Assembly: GCA_964389375.1 (NCBI GenBank)
Contig: CAYMDP010000001.1
Span: 1-64,000 of the forward strand
Direction of reading: 5' to 3'
From: CAYMDP01 sp964389375
GTDB lineage: Bacteria; Bdellovibrionota; Bdellovibrionia; Bdellovibrionales; UBA1609
DNA length: 64,000 nucleotides
Positions 35,664-42,765 of this stretch are shown here, in pieces. The position numbers and the translations under genes are program-made. The notes below the pieces were generated by a model that saw nothing but the letters and a program-made list of their open reading frames with translations, was not told where the DNA came from and searched no databases. Position 1 is the first letter of the stretch. Every line of letters begins with the position of its first letter.

Positions 35664-37844
35664 ATGTTTTTAACTGACTTCAAAAAACTAGGCCCAATCC
35701 GGAAGTCATTCGTTCAGTTTATGCTTCTCTTTGCCTGGGGAATGGGTGGAGCTGAGGTCTTGGCAAGTTCTCCAAATCGAAGGGCGCTCGTCGAAGCAAG
35801 TTTTTCGGTCCTTTGCCCTGCACTCAAAGTGATTCAAAAAAATTCTAATGCCAGTGAATTAGGGGCGTCAGAAAAGAACTATCTGAGTGAACTCATTCAG
35901 GCTTGCGACCAAACGAGGCTTGAATTCCTGGAAAATTTTCGTGGAGTTCAGTTTCTTGAGACCTCTCAAGAGCGATGGATGGGTACTGACAATCAGGCTT
36001 CGACGCCAATCTTTGTGAATCAGCTTTTCCTGAACTCAGCAAACTTATTTGGCTCTGAAGTTAAAGTCTTCAGTTTTGTGCATAAGGTTTTACTTCACGA
36101 GTTGGGTCATAAGATTTCGGGAGTCGAGCAGGGCGAGAAAGATCGCTTAGCTAGATTGTTTGCAGACCGACTTAGTCAGTTTGAACTCGGCCGTATCGAA
36201 CTCCCAGAAGGGGAACTGTTTGTTTTTTCGATTCCCTCGGAGCATGCCAATTTTGAAATTGAAGTAAAGAAAGGTGAAGAGTTGCAGTCAACATTTGCGA
36301 TTGTTCAGAACGATCGGGGACAATTTGTTGATTTGACAAAGGCTTTGTCCGAAAAAGTTTCAGCCGAAGGGTCTCGTCTACGTTCGATTTGGACAGAGGT
36401 GAACAGTCTGACTTTAGCGATCACTTCAATTATGCTTCAGCAGATTAAAGCCATGTACCCTCAGGTCGAAGCCGAGATGAGGAGGATGGCGCGCGAAAAA
36501 TTTGGCGAAGATCTTGGTCCGTTGATGGGGCAATTTCAAGATACCTTTAGCTCCTTTGTCCAGAGTTTTTTAAGTCCTAACGTAGGAGAGATCAGAAGTC
36601 TTAATATTTTAGGTGCTCAAGTTCTAGAGCAAGAAGGCCAAAGACCAAGACTTCAACTTCAAGCTGTCTACGTGTTAGATCGAAGTGGGTTAGATTATTT
36701 TAAATCGATTCCAATTCCTGGGAGCCAAATGTCTGTCGACATGCCAGAAATGATGGCTGAGCCTGTTTTAGAGTTACCCGTTTTAATTGAGGTGCCTCTG
36801 TTGCCGAATCAGACACTTGATCCAGCGAAGTTTAATTTGCGGTTAAGGCCCGAGCTGAATCTTTCGAATTCGGCAAAGCTGCGACAAGTTCAACGCTCTG
36901 GAGATCGGACTCAGGTTCGAGTCAGATTGGACAAATTCTCTGGAGCCACGCCTCAAACCACTCACCTGAGACTCAATTATCCGGGTGGCCACATCATGGT
37001 CCCAGCACAAAGGTCGGAGTGGAGCGGATCCAGTAGTCTTAGTTTTTTATTCGAGATTCCTCAATCGGTGAGTGCGATCCCCTATGATTTAGAGGGGGAA
37101 TCCATTTTAGTAGATCACCGAAAATCATTTCTATTAGATCGAGTGGTGTCGATTCCGCGGCAGCATTCCCAAGGTTTTGTGTTGGTTCCCAACGAAAAGC
37201 CACAGATTTTGCCTGGAAGTTTTGCATTGCTTGCGCAAAACGGAAATTCAATGTCAGAGGAACCGGTTCGGCAATTTCATCCATTGATGGCTTTGTATGT
37301 CGTTTCCAAGGATTGGGTCAGGCTTTTAAGAGAAGGTGCTAAAGGTCTTCCACTCTCAAAGGGAGATGAGCAAGAGGCGCGTTGGGTCTACTTGGATCAA
37401 ATTCCTGTTGAGCTTTCCTACCGAGGACCGGAAAAGGTTCGAGAGTTACGGCTTGAACTTATGCGAGTTATATCAGTCGGGGAATTTAAACCAGAAAAAG
37501 GCGAGACACCTATTTCTGGTCAAGTTCAGTGGGGCGATAGCTTAATTAACACAACAACTTCAGTATTAAATGCTCAGGTAGAAACATTGCGAGAGTTTGT
37601 ATCGATTCCGATTTCAAACAGTCAAATTCAAAGACTTAAGACGGGAGATAAAAAAATAAAAGCCGCCTTTGCCTTAGATGCGGTGAGGTTTTCAAAACCC
37701 CTGTTGCGTGGCCGAGATTATTATGCTCCAATCAATCTCGTTTTGACTCAAGTCGAGCTAGTTTTTGAAGATGGAACTTCGGTGAAGCAAAGTATGGACG
37801 TTATTCGATTTGATCCTGGTTCATGCGATATGGTTTTTAATTAA
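35664..37844 (+). CDS. large exported protein with a zinc-metalloprotease-like HELGH motif
   Basis: 726 residues with an N-terminal hydrophobic segment (FVQFMLLFAWGMGGAEVLAS) that fits a signal peptide. Near residue 145 it has LLHELGHKISGVEQGEKDRLARLFADR. HExxH is followed about 11 residues later by Glu, and FADR gives a possible further ligand, so a gluzincin-like or toxin-type zinc site is conceivable. The remaining 500 residues are beta-rich, with many LR/QVRVRL strands. It is not matched to a known family. It precedes the SMR transporter gene by 13 bp. Protease activity is inferred from one motif only. Confidence 0.65.
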   Translation: MFLTDFKKLGPIRKSFVQFMLLFAWGMGGAEVLASSPNRRALVEASFSVLCPALKVIQKNSNASELGASEKNYLSELIQACDQTRLEFLENFRGVQFLETSQERWMGTDNQASTPIFVNQLFLNSANLFGSEVKVFSFVHKVLLHELGHKISGVEQGEKDRLARLFADRLSQFELGRIELPEGELFVFSIPSEHANFEIEVKKGEELQSTFAIVQNDRGQFVDLTKALSEKVSAEGSRLRSIWTEVNSLTLAITSIMLQQIKAMYPQVEAEMRRMAREKFGEDLGPLMGQFQDTFSSFVQSFLSPNVGEIRSLNILGAQVLEQEGQRPRLQLQAVYVLDRSGLDYFKSIPIPGSQMSVDMPEMMAEPVLELPVLIEVPLLPNQTLDPAKFNLRLRPELNLSNSAKLRQVQRSGDRTQVRVRLDKFSGATPQTTHLRLNYPGGHIMVPAQRSEWSGSSSLSFLFEIPQSVSAIPYDLEGESILVDHRKSFLLDRVVSIPRQHSQGFVLVPNEKPQILPGSFALLAQNGNSMSEEPVRQFHPLMALYVVSKDWVRLLREGAKGLPLSKGDEQEARWVYLDQIPVELSYRGPEKVRELRLELMRVISVGEFKPEKGETPISGQVQWGDSLINTTTSVLNAQVETLREFVSIPISNSQIQRLKTGDKKIKAAFALDAVRFSKPLLRGRDYYAPINLVLTQVELVFEDGTSVKQSMDVIRFDPGSCDMVFN

Positions 37845-37857
37845 GGTGAACAATTAA

Positions 37858-38175
37858 ATGTCTGCTGCCTGGTGGATGCTAATTATAGCAGGAATCTTTG
37901 AAGTCTTTTGGGCTGTTGGCTTGAAGTACAGCAAAGGTTTTACTGAGGTCACACCAAGTATTCTGACCGCGATTTCCTTAATTGTAAGTATGGTCCTTCT
38001 CGCCAAGGCCACTGAATCCATTCCTTTAGGAACGGCCTATGCTGTCTGGGTGGGAATAGGGGTCTTGGGCACTGTCGTCTTGGGCATTCTTCTATTCGGA
38101 GAACCCTTAAATCCACTTCGCATCTTTTTCCTGGGCCTACTTTTAGTTTCGATCATTGGCCTAAAGCTCGCCTAA
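37858..38175 (+). CDS. small multidrug resistance family transporter (SugE-like)
   Basis: 105 residues with four transmembrane helices. The SMR hallmarks are AWWMLIIAGIFEVFWAVGLKYS (Glu14 is the conserved proton/cation-coupling glutamate) and IPLGTAYAVWVGIGVLGTVV. The GLKYSKGFTEVTPS loop resembles SugE (guanidinium exporters) more than EmrE. SugE/Gdx proteins export guanidinium against protons as antiparallel dimers. No guanidine riboswitch is seen in the short 13-bp gap upstream, so it is probably read from the preceding gene's transcript. AAGGTGA serves as the ribosome site. Confidence 0.9.
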   Translation: MSAAWWMLIIAGIFEVFWAVGLKYSKGFTEVTPSILTAISLIVSMVLLAKATESIPLGTAYAVWVGIGVLGTVVLGILLFGEPLNPLRIFFLGLLLVSIIGLKLA

Positions 38176-38354
38176 AATTAGCCTTCCGGAGCCTAAAAAA
38201 CCGTTTATTTCTCGGTTGTCTTTCATCAAGGTCTATAGAATTTTCTGATTTGGCCCTCGCTGCGGCGCTCTTGGATATCCCTCTTGACCCCACCGGTGAG
38301 TCTGCTTATTCAGGTTGCGGGGAAAATTAAAAACATTAACAAGTTAGGTTCTAA

Positions 38355-38762
38355 ATGAAATTCATATTCCTTGTTCTTTCTTTATGCGCAAGCCAGGCTT
38401 TTGCTCAAAATGTATGTCGCGACCAAGCTCTTGTAGAAAATGGTTGGGTCGAGCACTCTTCAGGGCTATCTCAAATTGCAAATCGCCTTAAAACGGAAAT
38501 TGAAAAATCAAATTGGGTCCCAGATCTTGAAAGCACAATGCTTTCGCCCTCATTGCGAAAGCACCTCAAGTTTAGCTCATTTGATAATCTGGATACCCCC
38601 CAATCAGAAATGTTCGGCGATGTGGCTTTTTATGCCGATCTTAAAACCGGGGAAGTTTTAGAAGTCAGATGGTACGCGGATGGGAAAAAGCATTTCGCGC
38701 ACAGCCGATCGATTGATTGCTCTGTCGACGGAGTTCCCTTCGCCGTAAACGCTCTGTTTTAA
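38355..38762 (+). CDS. secreted protein of unknown function
   Basis: 135 residues with a short, clear signal peptide (FIFLVLSLCASQAFA, cleaved before QNV). The mature chain of about 117 residues has two cysteines, NVCRD and SIDCSVDG, likely disulfide-bonded, and a GDVAFYADLKTGEVLEVRWYADG strand pair. No family recognised. The 179-bp space before it (38176-38354) shows no gene or structured RNA I can name. A strong hairpin at 38771 ends the unit. Confidence 0.7.
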   Translation: MKFIFLVLSLCASQAFAQNVCRDQALVENGWVEHSSGLSQIANRLKTEIEKSNWVPDLESTMLSPSLRKHLKFSSFDNLDTPQSEMFGDVAFYADLKTGEVLEVRWYADGKKHFAHSRSIDCSVDGVPFAVNALF

Positions 38763-38770
38763 ATAATGAA

Positions 38771-38805
38771 TTCGATTTTCGGAAGGTCTACTTCTGAAAA
38801 TCGAA
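38771..38805. terminator. symmetrical hairpin between convergent genes
   Basis: The 15-bp arms 38771-38785 and 38791-38805 have one mismatch and a 5-nt loop. With AT-rich outer pairs it can act as a terminator for both the rightward secreted protein gene and the leftward LysR gene. Confidence 0.65.
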
Positions 38806-38819
38806 ACTGTCCGCACTTC

Positions 38820-39668
38820 CTAAATGGAAAGCGATTTCATCATTTTGATGATCAATTCTGAGCCAGCCGTTTTAGGAATATCCACCCTATAGATGAAGGC
38901 GACTTCATCAAGGAAAACTGGGCTGTCTTTCAGTTTCTTAAGGTCAGGTGCTACGGCTTTCACCACTCGACTGGGCAGAATGGCGACTCCCGCACCTGAG
39001 GAGGCCAAAGACGCAATGACTTCCAAGTTGTCAGATGCAATGGAGCGCTCAAAGCTCATCTTCTTTTCAATTTTTTTAAGAAGACTCTGAGACTGGGTGA
39101 GTTCGGGGTTGTAAATTAAAACATCCCTTAGTCCATTTGCGGCTTTCCAAAACCCCACTTCATCAAAAGCCAATTTGTGTATCACAAGATCGGGATGTCT
39201 TAAGGGATTGACCGCGATCCCAAAGTCGATGGCCCCAGAAATTACTCCTTCACAAACAACGCGAGATAAGCCATGGCTGAGTCTCATTTCGATGCCGGGA
39301 TACCTTGAGTAAAGGTCACGAATGACATCCTTTAAACAGTAAATTGCTACGGAGGGATGACAGCCTAAAGTATAGCGTCCGACCAGTTCGGAATCGGACC
39401 GCTTGGTTTCAGAGATCACAGCTTCCCAATTCGCCAAAAGTCTATTGGACTCACGAAGAAGTCTTTGGCCCGCTGAAGTTAAAATCAATCCTCGATTTCT
39501 ACGCAAAAAAAGCTTCACCTGCAAAGTGTCCTCGAGTCGTTTTAAAACCAGACTCAATGCGGGTTGTCCAAGCCCTAAGCGCTCTGCAGCCCGAGAAAGA
39601 TTAAGGGTCAGTGCGATTTCTTGAAAATTTCGAAGGTCTGAAGGGGATGGGTAGATATTAATATTCAT
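38820..39668 (-). CDS. LysR family transcriptional regulator
   Basis: 282 residues. The N-terminal winged helix (LRNFQEIALTLNLSRAAERLGLGQPALSLVLKRLEDTL) is typical of LysR proteins, and a long linker helix and a periplasmic-binding-protein-like ligand domain (YTLGCHPSVAIYCL ... GAIDFGIAVNP ... SSGAGVAILP) follow. LysR regulators often control a divergently read neighbour. Here the divergent gene encodes a small XRE regulator and then an intradiol dioxygenase, so that pair is the likeliest target. The ligand is unknown. Confidence 0.93.
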   Translation of the reverse strand: MNINIYPSPSDLRNFQEIALTLNLSRAAERLGLGQPALSLVLKRLEDTLQVKLFLRRNRGLILTSAGQRLLRESNRLLANWEAVISETKRSDSELVGRYTLGCHPSVAIYCLKDVIRDLYSRYPGIEMRLSHGLSRVVCEGVISGAIDFGIAVNPLRHPDLVIHKLAFDEVGFWKAANGLRDVLIYNPELTQSQSLLKKIEKKMSFERSIASDNLEVIASLASSGAGVAILPSRVVKAVAPDLKKLKDSPVFLDEVAFIYRVDIPKTAGSELIIKMMKSLSI

Positions 39669-39761
39669 AATAGCAAATCAACTATTATCAATTTCAGTAA
39701 ATGCCAAGAAAAATATATAAAGTCTCTGTGAGGAGGGAGAGGTATTAAAAAGCGTGGGGAA

Positions 39762-40037
39762 GTGAATGTAGAATTTGGTAAACGACTTCGACGAATAAGA
39801 TCTGACAAGGGTCTATCTGCCGAACAAGTGGCCCGTGATATTGAAGTTGCGGTTTCGACTTATCGCGAGTGGGAGAATGGCAGAGCCATCACAGGTCAAC
39901 CCTACATCGAAATGGCAAAGGCACTTGGAGTCAGTGTTTACCAATTGCTGGGACTTGAGGATCAAAGAAGAGATGAAATATCTTCAAGGCTTGAGGACAT
40001 TGAGAAACTCGCAAAAGAAGTTCGAGGCCTCCTTTAG
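39762..40037 (+). CDS. XRE family helix-turn-helix regulator
   Basis: 91 residues from GTG with GGGGA just upstream. Residues 7-62 are a full HTH_3 domain (RLRRIRSDKGLSAEQVARDI ... STYREWENGR ... YIEMAKALGVSVYQLLGL). A C-terminal helix, residues 68-91, could mediate dimerisation. It is divergent from lysR and 104 bp upstream of the exported dioxygenase gene. Short regulators of this kind usually repress a nearby promoter. Confidence 0.88.
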   Translation: MNVEFGKRLRRIRSDKGLSAEQVARDIEVAVSTYREWENGRAITGQPYIEMAKALGVSVYQLLGLEDQRRDEISSRLEDIEKLAKEVRGLL

Positions 40038-40141
40038 TCGTCTATTTTCAACGACTAATGGGTATCGAATGTCACTATTGGAAACAATGTAATAAGAGAG
40101 ACAAGTCTTAGTCTAAAAATTTTTAATATAAGGAGAGGGAA

Positions 40142-40927
40142 ATGAAAAATTCAGTATCTAGAAGAAGTTTTTTTAGAGTGGGAATGGGGGCTATGGGAAC
40201 TTTGGCCGCAGGCCAGGCTTTGGCTCAGGTTTGTGGAGTAATTACCGGCGAGCAACCACTTGGGCCATTTTTTCCAAGACCCAACACTCCCGAGGACAGC
40301 ATTCGAGAAGATCAGGATCCCACCACTCCGATCTTTTTGGCCAATGACAGTGATTTGACTGTGGTGAAAGGCCGCGTGGGAACAGCGAAGGGCCAAGTGG
40401 TTTATGTGAAAGGAAAAGTGCTTGATGAAGCTTGCCGACCCGTGCCGGATGCAACGCTGATTATTTGGCAAGCTTCAGGAAGTGGACGTTACAACCACAA
40501 AGGAGACGCGGGAAATCCAGATTTTATTCATCCCGAGACGGGTGAAGTGATTCAAAGAACTTTAGATCCATCCTTTCAGTATTGGGGAAAGGCTGTCACA
40601 AATTCACTTGGAGAATACCAATTTAAAACGATAGTTCCGGGATTTTACCCAGCGGATCTTCAAAACGCCTGGTACCGTCCATCTCATATTCATTTCATGG
40701 TCACTGCGACGGGATTCCCACAGTTCGTGACTCAAATGTACTTTCGCGGGGACAAGCTCCTCGATAATGAATGGGTACAAAAACTAAACGAAAAAGATTT
40801 CTTGTTGCAAAGTTCAAGCATCACCAACGAGCAGCGAGAAAAGCTTGTGGTTCTCTTCGAAGAAGATCCCAGCAAAATCTTAACTGATGGCTTGGTCGGT
40901 GAGTTTGATATCACTTTAAAAAGATAA
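40142..40927 (+). CDS. Tat-exported intradiol ring-cleavage dioxygenase family protein
   Basis: 261 residues. The N terminus SRRSFFRVGMGAMGTLAAGQALAQ is a twin-arginine signal, consistent with a folded iron protein. The core is like the protocatechuate 3,4-dioxygenase beta subunit: VYVKGKVLDEACRPVPDA, iron ligand Tyr in SGRYNH, a second Tyr in the GFYPADL/AWYRPSH region, and two His in RPSHIHFMV near residue 180. It would cleave catechol-type rings between the hydroxyls using Fe(III) and O2. Export is unusual for a catabolic dioxygenase. No other aromatic-degradation genes are nearby. Confidence 0.85.
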   Translation: MKNSVSRRSFFRVGMGAMGTLAAGQALAQVCGVITGEQPLGPFFPRPNTPEDSIREDQDPTTPIFLANDSDLTVVKGRVGTAKGQVVYVKGKVLDEACRPVPDATLIIWQASGSGRYNHKGDAGNPDFIHPETGEVIQRTLDPSFQYWGKAVTNSLGEYQFKTIVPGFYPADLQNAWYRPSHIHFMVTATGFPQFVTQMYFRGDKLLDNEWVQKLNEKDFLLQSSSITNEQREKLVVLFEEDPSKILTDGLVGEFDITLKR

Positions 40928-40947
40928 GTTTGGCGGAAACAAAAAAA

Positions 40948-40998
40948 GTGCCAGGTCCGAGTATCGGACGCATTGCGTCCGATACTCGGACCTGGCAC
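40948..40998. repeat. 51-nt perfect palindrome (25-bp arms)
   Basis: The arms 40948-40972 and 40974-40998 are exact reverse complements around one T; each begins GTGCCAGGTCCGAG. Seven A precede it, so leftward transcription would see a strong hairpin followed by T7, that is, a terminator. GTGCC-type extragenic palindromes of this kind recall REP elements. A degraded copy begins at 41442. Confidence 0.9.
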
Positions 40999-41015
40999 CT
41001 ATTCGGGGGGATGGC

Positions 41016-41441
41016 ATGAAAGCTATTTACACAGTGTTAATAGGAGCTTTGATTTTACAAAGTTCGGACTCATTTTCTATGGAGAATTTAAATGATTCTG
41101 TAGAAGTCGAATGTGAGTTTCGAATCGAGAGAACTCAGCGGCCAGAGGGACAGAGAGACTTTATTATGCGTGGATCACTTCGACTGAAGGACATCACTGA
41201 AGAAAAGTCCTATCTGACATTAGAACCTCCGAGCAGCATAGATGTTCCAATAACCGCAAGAGTTTTGTTGACCCGCTACTCCGTAGACTACTTTCCTATG
41301 ACTCTTCATCCAAGAGGGGACACGGTACATCATGTCGCGCATACAACTCTTGAAGGTAAGAAAAGTGAAGCTTTGCAGTTTAGCGAGGGCGGAATCAACT
41401 ACTCACTAATCTGTAATGTTCTTGAACAAAAGGAACATTAG
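41016..41441 (+). CDS. small secreted protein of unknown function, flanked by repeat copies
   Basis: 141 residues with a signal peptide (YTVLIGALILQSSDSFS). The mature chain is beta-rich, with two cysteines (VECEF and LICNV) and a hydrophilic RIERTQRPEGQRDF stretch. No family recognised. A GGGGGGA ribosome site precedes the ATG. The gene sits between the 51-nt palindrome at 40948 and a partial copy beginning exactly at its stop codon, so the segment could have moved as a cassette. Confidence 0.65.
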   Translation: MKAIYTVLIGALILQSSDSFSMENLNDSVEVECEFRIERTQRPEGQRDFIMRGSLRLKDITEEKSYLTLEPPSSIDVPITARVLLTRYSVDYFPMTLHPRGDTVHHVAHTTLEGKKSEALQFSEGGINYSLICNVLEQKEH

Positions 41442-41475
41442 GTGCCAGGTCCGATTTACAGATGCATTCGAGCGC
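41442..41475 (+). repeat. degraded half copy of the GTGCCAGGTCCGA palindrome
   Basis: The first 13 bases (GTGCCAGGTCCGA, 41442-41454) match the 40948 arm exactly, and GATGCATTCG further on resembles its centre. The return arm is missing. It abuts the stop of the secreted protein gene. Confidence 0.7.
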
Positions 41476-41477
41476 AG

Positions 41478-42755
41478 CTATTCACGGCGGACGAGGTAGT
41501 CTTTCCAGCGGGTGACTTGGGCTGGGGTCATATTGGCGTAACAGATTGTGCCTTGAGATCCGGCCTCAGTCTTACTGATTTGGGATTCGCGCCCCAGTTC
41601 GTAAATGCGGTGTTCTTCGGCCTTCGGAAAATACAGTTCAAACTCTTCATTTAAAGTTTTTACGGTTTCGGTCATAATCTTTTTAAACTTTTCTAGGCCC
41701 TCACCGGTCAAGGCGCTGATAAAAGCTCTTGGGAAAACTTTAACCTGAAACTGTTTATCAAAAGGGGCTCGGTCAATCTTGTTAAAGACATGGATGATGG
41801 GTTTTTTGTCCCAACCAAATTCGACGATTAGCTTTTCAACTTCGCGAATCTGCACATCCATCTGGGGGCTGGCCAAATCCACGACATGAATTAAAACATC
41901 GGCGTCACCGGATTCTTCAAGTGTTGCTTTGAAAGCTTCAATTAAATGGGTTGGAAGCTTTCGGATAAAACCCACCGTATCGGTCATTACGGCGTGACCA
42001 ACATCCGGGAGAAAGACCTTTCGAGTCGTCGGATCTAGGGTGGCAAACAATTGATCCTTGGCCAAAACATCGGACTGAGTCAGTTTATTCAAAAGCGTGC
42101 TTTTTCCGGTATTGGTGTAACCAATCAATGCGAAGCTTGGAATTTTTTGGCGTTTTCTAAGAGACCGATGCTGTCCGCGACTTTGGCGCACACCTTCAAG
42201 CTGTTTACGGATGACTTTGACCCGCTCACGAATTCTTCGGCGATCCATCTCAAGGGCTGTTTCTCCGGGGCCTCTGGTTCCGATTCCGCCCCCTTGACGA
42301 GACAGTGAGCCCATCCAGGCTCCAACCATTCTGGGAAGTTGATCCAGCATTTGAGCCAATTCAACTTGAAGCTTTCCCTCAAAAGTGATGGCTCTTTGGG
42401 CAAAGATATCTAAGATTAGCTGACTGCGATCAATGACCCGCACACCCATTTCGGTTTGAAGGTTTCGTCCCTGAACCCCAGTAAGTTGATGATCGACAAC
42501 GACGACTGTACTTTGGGTTTCTTGAACAAGAGCTTTAATTTCTTGAACCTTGCCGGATCCGATAAGAGTTGCGGGATTGAACTGAGGTAAAACTTGAACG
42601 ACGTGGCCGACGACTTCGGCCCCGGCCGAGTCGGCAAGTTCTGCAAGCTCAGCCAAGCTTTCTTTGATTTCTACGAAAGAGTCAGATTTTAAACCTACGC
42701 CCACGACAATGGTGCGTTCTTTGACAGGAGGTGCTTTTCTCAAATAATCCCTCAT
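41478..42755 (-). CDS. hflX: ribosome-associated GTPase HflX
   Basis: 425 residues. The N-terminal HflX domain has ELADSAGAEVVGHVVQ, an IGSGKVQEI block and VDHQLTGVQGRNLQ. Next is the GGIGTRGPGETALEMDRRRI linker typical of HflX, then the G domain with G1 GYTNTGKSTLLNKL near residue 208, DTVGFI as G3 and NKID as G4. HflX binds 50S subunits, splits stalled ribosomes and aids rRNA repair under heat stress. It follows maeB leftward with a 10-bp gap. The C-terminal domain is complete. Confidence 0.94.
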   Translation of the reverse strand: MRDYLRKAPPVKERTIVVGVGLKSDSFVEIKESLAELAELADSAGAEVVGHVVQVLPQFNPATLIGSGKVQEIKALVQETQSTVVVVDHQLTGVQGRNLQTEMGVRVIDRSQLILDIFAQRAITFEGKLQVELAQMLDQLPRMVGAWMGSLSRQGGGIGTRGPGETALEMDRRRIRERVKVIRKQLEGVRQSRGQHRSLRKRQKIPSFALIGYTNTGKSTLLNKLTQSDVLAKDQLFATLDPTTRKVFLPDVGHAVMTDTVGFIRKLPTHLIEAFKATLEESGDADVLIHVVDLASPQMDVQIREVEKLIVEFGWDKKPIIHVFNKIDRAPFDKQFQVKVFPRAFISALTGEGLEKFKKIMTETVKTLNEEFELYFPKAEEHRIYELGRESQISKTEAGSQGTICYANMTPAQVTRWKDYLVRRE

Positions 42756-42765
42756 TACAAACGAT

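Noticed and set aside
38176..38354. SRP RNA or other structured RNA before the small secreted protein gene
   Set aside because: Some hairpins can be drawn, but the conserved SRP core is not present and no consistent fold was found.
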